Shown: one piece after another, positions 1-12,700 of the stretch
Layout: each line of letters starts with the position of its first letter
How positions within the stretch are numbered: position 1 is the first letter of the stretch
Assembly: GCA_018857735.1 (NCBI GenBank)
Contig: JABMCL010000020.1
Span: forward strand, 1,627,501 to 1,691,500
DNA length: 64,000 nucleotides
From: Alviniconcha marisindica
Lineage: Eukaryota > Mollusca > Gastropoda > Provannidae
Reading direction: 5' to 3'
The notes under the pieces: model-generated
Seen by the model: only the letters and a program-made list of their open reading frames with translations
What the model was told of the DNA's origin: nothing
Database searches by the model: none
Made by a program: the position numbers and the translations under genes

Positions 1-40
1 GTAAGTAACTTGATGGGTTATGCCCAGTTAACCTACTGTA
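1..40 (+). repeat. TAAG-tailed interspersed repeat fragment
   Basis: Starts gtaagtaacttg and continues ttatgcccagttaacc. It resembles the copies at 40627-40672, 54385-54450 and 59765-59805 (TTGGTGTTTTACGCCCAGTC family) and an inverted copy at 14640-14680. Confidence 0.5.
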
Positions 41-94
41 TGAAAGGTACTGTGTGTTACTGTATGAGTGATACTATGCGTTACTTACTGCGCG

Positions 95-225
95 AGTGTT
101 ACTACGTGTTGTGTTAATGTTACTACGGCTTGTGTGAGCGTTACTATGTGTTGTGCGAGTGCTGCTATGTGTTGTGCGGGTGTTGCTGTGTGTTGTGCGA
201 GTGTTACCATGTGTTAGTGTATGGG
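95..225. repeat. Imperfect 21-bp tandem repeat
   Basis: About six diverged units of the type gttactatgtgttgtgcgagt. No gene function seen. Confidence 0.6.
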
Positions 226-660
226 TGGTGGGTGAAGCGTGTCAAGGTGAAGTTTGGCAAACTCCTGTGCCTGTGTGCCTGGCTTTTTCATCATCCGAGA
301 AGGAAATAGGTTGTCATGAGATAATTGTGCCCTACAGGCCCACCACCCTAGGGGGACATTGTAGACAGGAAACTGGTTGACATGCAGGAATTGGCCATTT
401 GTCTTAAGCACATCCCATTACCGGAGTTGAAGAGCTTATGACAGTGTGCTAGTCTCACCTCACCGTGTAAAAAAGAACAAAAAGGAGAAAAAGAAAGAAA
501 AAAGAAGAAGAAGAAAAAAGCGAGGGGAAGGTTGGTGGTGGTGGTGATGAAGGGGTTCCTGCAGTTCTGCATTTGGAAGTGGAAGTAGTAATCTGGATTT
601 GGATGTGAAGGAAAAAAATCTGCGAAGCTATCCCTTGTCATTCGGTCAGCTGCATTCTGC

Positions 661-905
661 TTTCGGGGCTATACCCATTTGCATGTTAGCGTAACGCTGT
701 CCAAGGAGCCCTGAGAGGATATTTCGGGGCTATACCCATGCTATACCCATGTGCATGTTAGCGTAACGCAGTCGAAGGAGCCCTGAGAGGATATCCCTTG
801 AGAGGATATTTCGGGGCTATACCCATTGGCATGTTAGCGTAACGCAGCTGAAGGAGTCCAGGGAGGATCTTTCGGGGCTATGCCCATTTACATATAAGCG
901 TAACG
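661..905. repeat. Four diverged copies of a 60-90-bp tandem unit
   Basis: Each copy starts with tttcggggctat.cccat, followed by tgttagcgtaacgc and aaggag. Copies begin near 661, 721, 810 and 871. Confidence 0.75.
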
Positions 906-925
906 CGGTCTAAGGAGTGAGGGAA

Positions 926-955
926 TGTGTGTGTGTGTGTGTGTGTGTGTGTTGT

Positions 956-1024
<69 letters not shown>
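926..1024. repeat. Compound (GT)n-(GA)n microsatellite
   Basis: Pure GT with one interruption, then pure GA. Confidence 0.95.
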
Positions 1025-1028
<4 letters not shown>

Positions 1029-1388
1029 CAAACGCGCGCGCGAACTTCACTACCGTGCGGTGTCCCGAACGAGCAGCACCACCTGTGGATCCATCCTGCC
1101 AGTGCCAGCTACCCGCACCAGTCCAACCCCTCCATCGCCCTCAGCCGCGCTCTAACTGCAGTCAGGTGCAGACGGGAATACCTTCACGCTTGATTGTCAC
1201 GCGATTTAGCAAGTCGGGCTTGAGTGTATGCATACAGTACATAGTCCTAGGCGAAAGGAGTCAGTCGGGCAGTTGGGGCTGAAAACCATTCGCACTCGAG
1301 CCGCCCCGTCGTCCATTTCTATGCAGGCAGGGAACAAGCAGCACTCCCGTCGCCATTCAGCTGTACTTCTTCTACGTTTTTTGTTGTT

Positions 1389-1420
<32 letters not shown>

Positions 1421-1785
1421 TCTTTGAGACGCAACGGAGTGTGACGATGCAAAACACCTTGCACGTAGGTAAACATAAAGTAGGAGTGAATTTGGCCCTT
1501 TCAGTTCCGAGACGTCGCCTCGCCTTTCGCCTTACCTCGCTTTGTGCGCTGAGCCGTTGGTGAGGAAGCCTCACCGGGTTGTCAGTCTGTGTCGTTGCGG
1601 TTGTATCGGTGGGGCGTACTTGTGGGCTTACGTGGACTGACGTGTTTCTATCTCGGCCGAGCGATAACAGCATTGGATACGGTAGCTGAGATCGCCGCCG
1701 CCGACTGCCTGCTAATTGTTGAGTCTGTCTACCCGGTGTGTGTTAATTGTACAGCACTTCAACGCCAGGGAAGTGGTGTGCACAG

Positions 1786-1882
1786 AGCTCAGGAGCTGTG
1801 TGAAAGTCGAGGTGGCCGTCCTGGGCTACACCGTCCTTAACACTCCGTACGGTCTCCGTGGACGTAAAACAACACTGAAGTG
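1786..1882 (+). repeat. Interspersed repeat, GGACGTAAAACAACACT family, copy 1
   Basis: Contains cagagctcaggagctgtgtg, ggtggccgtcctgggct and the ending tccgtggacgtaaaacaaca. Shared with 2097-2200 and 34190-34385. Probably a SINE body or 3' end; the class is inferred. Confidence 0.7.
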
Positions 1883-2096
1883 GGTGTGCACATGGAGTGA
1901 CAACACAGTTCGCCGCGTCGGCTGCATAAGCACACGCATGCTGAAGTACCGGTGTCGTTTTTATGACAACTTCCGCTGTTTCAGTGCAAGTGTTGCCGTC
2001 TTGTGTTGGGTGCTGCTTGATGTCATTTTCCGTGTGCAGCAAGTTCCTGTTTCGCCTGTTGTTTATATGAATAGAGGCGTAGTCTGACGGACCGCA

Positions 2097-2200
2097 TCAG
2101 AGCTCAGGAGCTGTGTGAAAGTCGAGGTGGCCGTCCTGGGCTCCCGTCCTTAATAAACCTATGGTTTCTGTGGACGTAAAGCAACACTCAGCCAACCAGA
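2097..2200 (+). repeat. Interspersed repeat, same family, copy 2
   Basis: Nearly identical core to copy 1 and ends tttctgtggacgtaaagcaa. Copies 1 and 2 lie 310 bp apart in the same orientation. An inverted partial copy follows at 2355-2400, beginning with TAAG repeats. Confidence 0.75.
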
Positions 2201-2354
2201 CCGCAGAGAGTGGCATTCGCATCTCTCCGTTCATCGACCTTATTCTGTCTGTTTTGGTGATCAGCTATTGTACTCTTTCGGGTGATCAGCTGCTATCAGT
2301 CATCTGACCCCCCCCCCCCCCCCTCCCTTTTTCAGGCGGCTGGTGCGTTAAGTA

Positions 2355-2400
2355 AGTAAACATGGTGCTTAACGTCCACAGAAACCATGAGGCTTATTAG
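2355..2400 (-). repeat. Interspersed repeat, same family, inverted 3' end
   Basis: Reads taagtaaacatggtgcttaa, then cgtccacagaaaccatgagg, the reverse complement of the family's TGTGGACGTTAAGCACC...TTACTTAC end. Confidence 0.65.
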
Positions 2401-3825
2401 GGACGGGGAGAAGAGGGGAAGGGGGTATACTGGTGCGTTATCCATAAGTGGGCAAATAAATAGGACCTCGTCAAAGCCCGACCTTTTTCGATTAATCGTG
2501 AATTGTGCTGTGCATTAGTGTGGACTGACGTCGTTTGTCAGTCATGTGACTGTGATTTAGTTCAAATTGAAAGTGTCTTGGTGACGGAGTAAGCTGCGGC
2601 TGTTTTGTGATTTTACCGTTCACCTCGATGTGACAAGCCGTTACAGTCTAGGCCTGTCTGCTTTGACTCAACAGGTAACGCTAATACCGACCGACTTATT
2701 TAGGATCCCGCTATTCCTCGGTTCGCTTTTTTTTCTTTCTTTTTTCTTCTTCCGAAAAGCAAGATAGAACCTACACTGAAGTGATCGCGTTTGTATTATT
2801 ATTCAATCCATTGCATGTAAAGGCGGGTTCACCCGTTCGTCTAACATTCATTGCTGATTCGCACGGTCAGCCGTTTTTTAATTTTAATTTTATCAGTGTA
2901 AGCTATGTGCTGTGCACAGCGGCAAACCGTTAAACTGCAACCGTTTTCGTGAATGGGGTGGGGTGGGGGGGGTGGGAGGAGGAGAAGAAAATCTATGCTC
3001 GTTGTGAAGGGTTTTCTGCGTTAGCGGCAACTATTCGTTTGTCACTCTCCTAGATATAGATACCAGTCACCCGGCCACGCTAAGAGCTGAGGTTGCAGGG
3101 TTCTTGCTTTAAAAAAGTTTTTATGTCAACAAAACGAGCCCGATTATACCTTTCAGCCGGGGAAGGAAATGTGAATGAGCTCATTGTGGAGACCAAGATT
3201 TAATCTTCAGGGTCTGTCAGCCCACCTTTCGACTTGACTCTAGGATCGATTAGATAACTTCATGCATTTCCCAGTTGGACACCGGTCGTATAGCCGAGCC
3301 CTTGACGTGCGTTTTGTGTAATCACTGAGTGTCTCACTAGCACGCTGATTTTGATATCGATCGTGATTGGATGCGTTAACACTGTCAGCGACAGGACCTC
3401 GTCTGGCACCAGACGTCCATCGGGAAGAAATGGGGAGCGCAAATTATTCTCGAAAATCAAAAGTTAAAAACGGCTGAAAACAGTCCTGAGTCTCTCTTTA
3501 GTTCTGATCATGAGTCGAGAGGAGGTTTTTAAATTTATCGATCGACTCGGTAGAGACAGAACTCGTCCAGGTTGTCAGTTTAGTTCATGTCATGTGGCGA
3601 CGGAAATCGAAATTTAAGCGATTCATAACTCTAACGGAGACGCCGTTAATTTATAGTCTATGTGTTTTCTTCTTCTTTTGAAGCGGGGGGAATGACGCAA
3701 GCTGTCTTAATATAATATGCGCTGTTCGCCAACGAAGTTTCTAAGCGTCGCGGCGTCCGACTCGTGTGACTTGGCGGTCTCGAATTCCCGAACAGTTTGT
3801 GTCCTTGAAACTGCAAGTCTTCACA

Positions 3826-4095
3826 ATGCTGAAATTTTTGAGGCGGAAAAACGACGAGAGCTCAAAAAATGTCCGGCGACGAAAGTCTCTGGATTTTGAA
3901 ATAACCAGGGGGCCTTTGTCTCCTTCGCTTGTTGTGTTTGAGGAAAAAGAGACAGGTGGAAATTCCGATGCTGTAGACGGCAGTGGAAATGACACAGAAA
4001 AGAAAACTGAAGCGTCAGACGACGTGCTTGAAACGTCAGATGCTGCAGTGTTGGAAGTGTCGTCTGCACCACCCAGTCCTCTGAACGATCAACAG
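3826..4095 (+). CDS. SRCIN1-like: SRCIN1-like exon 1 (N-terminus, 90 codons)
   Basis: Opens at an ATG (MLKFLRRKN) and ends LNDQQ before a GT at 4096, phase 0, matching the phase-0 acceptor of exon 2. The peptide is basic at first (RRKSLDFE) and then acidic and Ser/Thr-rich. The donor (CAG/gttgtt) is mediocre. I recognise no vertebrate counterpart, so the link to this gene rests on position, phase and coding composition. The frame is open a little upstream, but 3826 is the first ATG in it. Confidence 0.6.
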
Positions 4096-5471
4096 GTTGT
4101 TTGCGATTATTTTTAATTGATTTTTAAAAACTTTTTATATTTTAAATTACGTTTTAGTGATATTCAGGGAATAGCATAAACGTTACGCTATTTACAGTAA
4201 TTTATTCCATACGGTTTTTTCTTGTTCTTTTTTCAATGGACAATGTTGTATTTGGGCGATTAAAAATCACATTGAGCTTAACCGCTAAATACTAATAGGG
4301 CAGGCCGATGCCAGGTTATTTTTTAGATCTAGCCCTAAAGACAGTTCGAGTTTGTCGTTTTTTCCCGCACAATACTGCCTACTGAAAAGCCTCAGCAAAA
4401 TGCGTTTTTCAGTACCTGCACATCACAAACGTACTTTGTGACTTTTGTCGTTTGCAAACACAGCAAATTCTGACAGAAATGGCTGTTTTCGTTTTGTGAG
4501 AGAAATTGAAAGATGTTCGAAAAACGCACAGAAAATTAATATTTATATTAAAAATAAATCAATAAATATATATATTTGAAGAAAGAAAGAAAGAAAGAAG
4601 AAGAAAAAAAAGGGTGGGGGGCAGGATAGCTTAAATTTTGGGGCAACTCTGATACAAATTTAGCCCAAACCACAGCATGGCCATGGGGAAAAAAACAAAC
4701 CCCAAAACCCAAAGAATGAATTACTGTAAGGTTGAAATGACTGCCCTTGCCTGGAGTTTTCAACATGTTATAAAGAGATTAGCTGTGTTAACCACCTTCA
4801 TTGTCAGTTTTTAGTTATGCTGATACTGCAGCTACTTTGTGTGAGCTGTCCTGTTGTGCAAACCGTTGGTTTGGAGAGTCCAGGTTCGTGGATTGTGCCA
4901 GGTCCTCTGGATTGCACTGCCGGCTTGCCGTATCAGCCAGGAGTGGCATATGCTCATGAATATGTAGTGATTGGATCCTTAAGGTCTGCATGCAAAGCAA
5001 CAAAGTATTGCACTGAACCCCCCCCCCCCCCATTCTTGTTCAGCTCAACCTGGACAGGGGTGTCTCAGTTGGGGAAGGTGGGGGGAGGCAGTTGGTTGGT
5101 AAAAGGAGAGGAAAGGGTGGGGGGAGGGGGGGGCAGTTGGTTGGTGAAAGGAGAGGAAAGGCAGGATCAGGTCTGAGCCAGCGCTAATGCAGACTGGCAA
5201 ACTGAAAAGGGATGGAGTTTGTGAGACAAGATTAAGAGATGGCTGGAGTGTGAAGGTTCTCGTGTGCTTTTGTTGGGTTTAGCTTTAGGCTCACCTGACT
5301 TGACCTCTTTTCCAGGCACCTCTAAGCACTGTAGCAACATGCCCTCTGCTCAGGTGGGCAAGATGACCCGCTTTACAGTTTTGACCTTCAGAAATGCACC
5401 ACTCAGTGTCTGAATCTGGCGTTGTACTTTTAGAGCTTATTTCATTTTCAGGAAAGTTCCTTTTGTTCAGC

Positions 5472-5530
<59 letters not shown>

Positions 5531-6197
5531 GGTGACCATCCTTGCTAAGTGGTGGAAGTGTGTTGATTTTAGGGACCACTAGACTAGTACTACAGTTTAC
5601 TTAATGCACATTGGAAATGTCATTTTAATTTTTGGTTTTATATATAAATATATATCGGGATCCATATTTTTAAATAAGATTATTTGTAAACCTATGTTTT
5701 GCAGTAATTATTAGTGCATCATTTATTAGTGTTTGGTCTGCATTTTTGCAGCACCAGGTTGTTTTAAAAGATCAGTTGTTGACTGACTAAAACCAGCACA
5801 CACTGACACAGCTGTATTTTTTGCTGTTGTGATCTTAGGAGTTGTGTCAAAGGTTTACATGCAGTACTGAATTTTTCGATGTCTTGTTTGTGTTGCACCT
5901 GTAAATTATTACTGGAATGATTCATCTTTGGACCTTTGGCACCTACTGCCTGTTGCAGGTGCACATTTTGTTTGTTTGTTGTATGTGTTTGTTCTGGGTT
6001 CATCACTTCATGCTAACTGGTAATTTTTTGTATTTTTCCAGTTAAGATCAGTATATTATTATATACCGGAACAAAAATTGGCAGTGAGTCACTCAGTCAG
6101 ATGTACTGGCTGCTATTTTGTTTGACTGGTTCTCAAAACAACAAAGCAAAAACACCACCCAAAACACAGCACAATGGGAGAGTGCATGTGGTGTGTG

Positions 6198-6296
<99 letters not shown>

Positions 6297-6335
6297 TGCC
6301 CCCCAAAACATAGCACAGTGGGGGAGTGCATGTGG

Positions 6336-6387
<52 letters not shown>

Positions 6388-6474
6388 TGTGTGTGTGAGT
6401 GAGTGAGTGAGTGAGTACCCTAAACACAGCACAGTGGCAGAGTGCATGTGGTGTTGTGTGTGTGTGGTGTGTGT

Positions 6475-6524
<50 letters not shown>

Positions 6525-6573
6525 TGAGTGAGTGAGTGAGTGCTAAACACAGCACAGTGGGAGAATGCATGTG

Positions 6574-6638
<65 letters not shown>

Positions 6639-9600
6639 CTAGACAGGCAAGGAAGCTAAGTGTTCACTAGTACAGCTCTAGTAGTTCACAAGTTTGTGTG
6701 TATCTGACCGGTTACAGTGATCATTTGACTGGTTTCCATGGACCACTTTTGCCACTTTACAAATGTCACACCCCTCTAAAGAAATGTCTAGCCTGGTCAC
6801 TGTTTGTTTCTTCTTTCTCTGGCTTAATACTTTTCCTGTTGTTCACCTATTGCAACTGGGCCCTCCCTCCACTAGGCCTGTGTGCTTTAGCCCCACTGAA
6901 GGAGATGACTCATAGTGGATACCCCATGGGGACAGAACAGGATATATTTTTTTGTCTTGTAAGGAAGGTGTAATCTGCACCTCTTTCCCAACATTTGCAA
7001 ACTTAAGAACAGGTTAGGGCAGTCTGGCCTGACTCAGTTTGTTGAGTCAAGTGTTATGTGTAACACTGTATGGGTGTGCATGGTGACAGTCAAATATCAC
7101 TGCAACAGTGCAGCGAAAAGAATATAATGCCTCTGTAGTCTGTTTGCACACTGTTTGATATTTGTGTATCCATCCACCGCCTATAACAATTTTGTTTTAT
7201 GGAGGGGGGGGGGGGGGGGGGGTATTGGATTTCTTTCATGAATCCAATAGTCATTGAAAGAGACACAAGCATATAATTATAAATATATCTAAGTGTGAAG
7301 GGACATTTAGTAGCAGTTTTGACATATTTTCATGTTGACAGGTAAATTGAACAGATTTGTGTTCACTGTTTTCCAGAACCCTCGTCCCAGAGAGCCGCAG
7401 CGCCGACGTACAACAGCAGTGGTTTACAACCCCCACAGTAACCGGTCGCTAGACTATGACGACCCTGGCACCATGTCCGATGTGGAACTGTCCACTTTCC
7501 AACGTGGCGGCTATGCCCGCACTAGTCTGCCCATCGTGCGCAGTGCTTCCTCATCACTGGAGAGACCAATTGGTGAGATTGTAGTCTGTTTTTGGCAGAA
7601 GCAGTTTGTATTTGCTGTCCAGCATTTTTAAATCCCCCCCCCCCCCCCCTTTTTTTTTGTTTTTTTTTTTGGCAGTCCTGACCATTCACAATGTCTACGG
7701 ACTGAAATAAGATGGTGCCGTAGGTTGCACATAATTTTTCTCTTTGATTTTATTCTTTCCCCAACAGTTATCAATGCAGTTAATGTAAACATTTTAAACT
7801 GGTGGGGGGGGGGGGGGACTTGTTTTGTTCACTGGCAAAAGGATATATATTAGTACTCGAGTTCACGCTCCTTTGCCTAAATATTGTCATTTCCCTGCGC
7901 TGTATACATTTTTGCCACATAACTGCATTGTCGTATCATGTTTGTATGCAAAATGGCTAACACTGATTTATGGTTCACTGATGGCTGCTGCATCATTCAA
8001 CACTTGCAGACTGTCACCTCAGCTGTTGCCCCACACTCCTGTCTGGCATGCATTGAAAGTCCAGTCAAGAAAGAGTGGAATCTGGATGTTGAAAAAATAG
8101 GCTTGCTGTGATTTTTGGACTATAACTTATAAGGCAGTGCTTCTTCTCTCAGATCTGACCCCTGCACCATATACTAGTTATAGTTTGTAGCACCTTATCT
8201 GTGAATAAAATTCTGGATGCATACTTTTCCGAATTGGAACCTGAATTGTACCTGGAATGAAACATAAGCCGCACACCTTGCCAACCTGATCAGTGATATT
8301 TTCCAGGCTGTCAACAGAGGACACAATCTCAGAAATGGAATTTGGAATGAGAATGTTTTAGCTGACATCAGCTGCTGTGCTTTTCATCTTTGGAAAATTA
8401 TGCTACGTACAGTGTTTGATTGAGTCAAACTTCTTGTGAACAGCAAATTCACTGAATGTTTCCACTTTTCCATATTAGGGCACTTTCCTCTGTGTTCACA
8501 TGTTATTATGGAGCCTTTCTGTGTGATCCTGTGTTAACTGCACAATTGCTTCATTTAACAGACTTTGGAGTCATGCTGAAGTGTGGGACGTGTACATCTG
8601 TACACATTTACTTAGACTTTGATATTGACACCTGTGTATTTATATTACTATAAATGATTGTATTCACTGTTTCCTATTGCTAAGCTTTTGACGCAGGTCT
8701 TGTGTTCCTGGTGTACCGAGATGAGACAAAGAAAGCCTTGCTGCCCAATGAGATCACCAGTTTGGATACAGTGCGGGCGCTTTTCGTTCGAGCTTTCCCA
8801 GAAAAGCTCTCAATGGAATTTCTGGACTCCCCAAAGCGTAAAATCTACATACTGGAGACAGCCACCAGCATATTCTTTCAGCTTGAAGACCTTCGGTGAG
8901 GTTCATTTTCTGCCCAGTCTTAAGTAAAAGAAATTTCTTCATTTGGTAGCATTGACCAAGTGTTGGTTAGATGTATCATGCATGGGAATTGCTCTAGAAA
9001 GTAATTTGTGTGCAATTCCACCCCTGCCCCGTCACAAAGCTTACACATACTGATTTTGTAGTTGATTAGTTTTGGTAGTGATGAAATTCTCTGTGAGTAA
9101 TGCATCAGGGTTGGTTTACTTCATAAATTATTTGGCTGCGTAAAAAGAAAAGTGATGTTGCATCTGAAGCATTGACTTTGCTTGCACCATCAGAGACATA
9201 CAGGACCGCACAGTGCTGAAGATCCATGAATGCGACAGCGATGAGCCACAGCGTGTCAAGAGCCAGCCGGAGATTCGCGGGCGAGCTGTCCAGAAAGCGG
9301 TCTCCTCCTCCCGACCAGCTTCGCGCCAGGGCTTTGTGGGAGAAAGTGGCTCACTCTATCGAGACGAGGTCAGTAATGAATACTGCTGAACAAGTGAAGA
9401 TAAACAGTGCTTTTTGGCAACACAAAGTTTTGCTTGCTCAGTAGCCTCATCCCAGTGTACTACTGCTAGGTTTGGGGTGATCGTGTGAAACGTAGTGCTG
9501 TGAAAGTTTAAAGACCCTTTTTCCCCCCATGTGAAACGTAGTGCTGTGAAAGTTTAAGGGCCCTTTTTTCCCCCACACTCTCCTATCCCACCCCCACCCC

Positions 9601-9720
9601 CCTCCCCTTCCAGCCTACCTTATGCAGTCTAAATTTATAACAAGCACTGACTGACTGAGCGCGTTTCTCAACCACAGGCTTTGTGGAATATCAAAATGCA
9701 TGACTACTGGTATTTTTGGA

Positions 9721-9753
<33 letters not shown>

Positions 9754-12700
9754 ATCTTGACTCATCCTTGGCTTGATATATCCTGTTATTCTTCCTTGAC
9801 AACTCATCACACTGTTACCTTAGTGTGCCAAGGAAGTTAAAACAAAAATGCTTAAGTTGCTCTGCTTCCAGCGGGTCTTGCTCTCATCCTGGTGTGCCTG
9901 TTGCAGTAAAGAAAAATGGATTAGTTACTGTCACTTGTACAACCCATTTTAGCCTTGCCTTTGAGTGCCTGTGGTGGTAAGGAAGGAGGTGTCAGTTGCT
10001 CTCTTTTATACAGCCCATTTCACCCTTACCTTCAAGTACTTGTGGTGGTAAGGAAAGAGTGATCAGTCTCTAACTTGTGCAGCCCATTTCATCCTTACCT
10101 TAGACAAAGACTAGTAACTTAGAGTACCTGTGGTGGAAAGGAAAGAGGCATCAGTCTCTCTCACTTGTATAACCCATTTCACCCATACCTTAGAGTACCT
10201 GTGATGGTAAGGAAAGAGGCATCGGTCTCTCTCACTTGTATAACCCATTTCACCCATACCTTAGAGTACCTGTGATGGTAAGGAAAGAGGCATCAGTCTC
10301 TCTCACTTGTATAACCCATTTCACCCATACCTTAGAGTACCTGTGGTGGTAAGGAAAGAGGCATCAGTCTCTCTCACTTGTATAACCCATTTCACCCTAA
10401 CCTTCAAGTACCTGTGGTGATAAGGAAAGAGGCATCATTCTCTCTCACTTGTATAACCCATTTCACCCATACCTTAGAGTACCTGTGGTGGTAAGGAAAG
10501 AGGCATCATTCTCTCTCACTTGTATAGCCCATTTCACCCATACGTTAGAGTACCTGTGGTGATAAGGAAGGAGGCATCATTCTCTCTCACTTGTATAACC
10601 CATTTCACCTTTACCTTCAAGTACCTGTGGTGATAAGGAAGGAGGCATCAGTCTCTCTCACTTGTATAACCCATTTCACCTTTACCTTCAAGTACCTGTG
10701 GTGATAAGGAAGGAGGCATCATTCTCTCTCACTTGTATAACCCATTTCACCTTTACCTTCAAGTACCTGTGGTGATAAGGAAGGAGGCATCATTCTCTCT
10801 CACTTGTATAACCCATTTCACCTTTACCTTCAAGTACCTGTGGTGATAAGAAAGGAGGCATCAGTCTCTCTCACTTGTATAACCCATTTCACCCTTACCT
10901 TAGAGTACCTGTGGTGGTAAGGAAAGAGTCATCAGTTACTTTCCTGTGTACAGCCCATTTCACCCTTACCCATACCTGTCAACCCATACAGTTTACCAGT
11001 ATAAAATAAATAAAAATCATTATTTTGGAGAGATATGGCCATATTGGAAAATGGATACAGGAAAACACATTTTCATGAGATTTTGTTGCTGTTTTAAACT
11101 GAGAAAAAAGACTGAAAAACTGTTGAACAAGCAGCCAGCACTCGCCATCGCCAAATGCACCTGACTGGCCTTGTACAATAGGCTAAGAAATCTCGTTGAA
11201 AGTGAGATCTGAAGTTGTGCATATGTATTTAGCACAACATTGCTTCTTCCTTCCACTGCCACACATGCCGGTGGAATTTAAAATGCTGCTGCCACCAGCA
11301 AAAAAACAAAAGACCCTGGCCTGCATAAGGGAAATACAGGTTCACAAACACTGGAGTAAGGTTTACTCCCAAAAGGGGTTGACAGATATACTTACCTCAG
11401 AGTACCTGTGGTGGTAAGGAAAGAGTCATCAGTTACTCTCCTGTGTACAGCCCATTTCACCCTTACCTCAGAGTAATTGTGGTGGTAAGGAAAGGGGCAT
11501 CAGTTACTCTCACTTGCACAGGAAACCCCTATTTTGCCTGTGCCCTGGGGTGCCTATGGGGGTAAAATAAAAATGCTTCGGTTACTCTGGCTTGTGCGGC
11601 CCATCTTACCATTTATACCCTCAGCACCTCCCAGTCTGACAGCAGTATTACCTCTGGGTCAGATGATGAAATTAGATTGCTTCAGTTACTCTCACGTGTA
11701 CTAGCCACCTCACTTTCAGCCCAGGGAATAAGTACCTCTGCGGGTAAATGAGAGGTAAATACAGCCTTTTCGTTGATTTTGTTCAGTGTCATTTTTGGGA
11801 AATGTTTTGGGAGGCAGGACTGATAAGGGACTGCAATACTGTCCGTGCTAATTCCAGCAAAGCTGCGTGCAGTTTGCGTGTGGTATTTGAAAAATGCAAT
11901 AGTTGCACAAGTACACTTTGTGCAGCTGCTGTGCCCCCTGGCTTTCTGTTCTGGGTGACAGTAATTGACTGCAATTCCCAAATGGCGCTGCGCTGTGCGT
12001 GCTGTTTTATGGACCCCCGCCTGTCATAACCCGCTGCCAGAAGTTGATCAGCTTTTACTGATGCAGACTGGCAGTGGACTTTCATGCTCAATTTGTTAAT
12101 TGAAAAAGCTGAAGGTGTGTCTTCTGCAAGGTGGTTACATTACCAGTCAGGCTGCGTGTCTCACATTTGGTTAGACCGCATTGCCTTGTTTTGTTTAGAG
12201 GCATTATTTGCAGTTTTACCGGTGTTTATGTGAGCAGTTACCAGTTCTGTCAGGATAGTGACCTTTTTGCTCTGTGTTGGATTAATCATTTAGATCAGGT
12301 TTGAACTTTTAGCTGTTGAAAACATGAAGAAAAATTGAGTAACTGATACATAGGCCTGTGAAACTCGTTTAACCTAGACTGAAGTCAAAGTGGCTACCAC
12401 CCTCACAAATACTTCTTTGTAACAGAGGTTTGTATCAAAAGAGCAAAATTGCAGGGAAAGATGACATGGGTTGATACAGTGTGAATGTTTGAATCATTTT
12501 ACCCTGGGCAGAATTTACCGGAAACAGTTTCTTTTAATGTTTTTCGCTGTATGCAGAACCACAGCCAGCCAGGTAAAAAGGAAACCAAATGGCCGCAAAA
12601 AGGCTAGGATGTGGGATGGCAGTGATGTTGAGGGCCCATGTTGAAGCTGACCCAGTGAGGACACTGGGTGTGTGACCTCTGGACAGGACTGGGGCAACAC

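Larger units (their letters stand above)
1..3825. other. Upstream flank and putative promoter/5' region of the SRCIN1-like gene
   Basis: No recognisable coding exon. Parts of 1020-2100 and 2500-3800 are relatively CpG-rich (for example GCGCGCGCG at 1035), which would suit a promoter or 5' UTR exon. No TATA box or transcription start could be assigned. Contains several repeats listed separately and a poly-G tract at about 1400-1420. Confidence 0.4.
4096..7376 (+). other. Intron 1 of the SRCIN1-like gene
   Basis: No coding content recognised. AT-rich, with a GAAA-rich patch near 4575-4610, poly-C at 5020-5031, a CA microsatellite at 5471-5525, the long GT array at 6163-6640 and poly-G at 7203-7222. 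Confidence 0.7.

Noticed and set aside
1206..1673. 155-codon minus-strand frame in a CpG-rich area
   Set aside because: Passes through a poly-G tract and has no family features or splice context.
6093..6570. Thr/His-rich and Cys/Val-rich frames
   Set aside because: Translations of GT/CA microsatellites.
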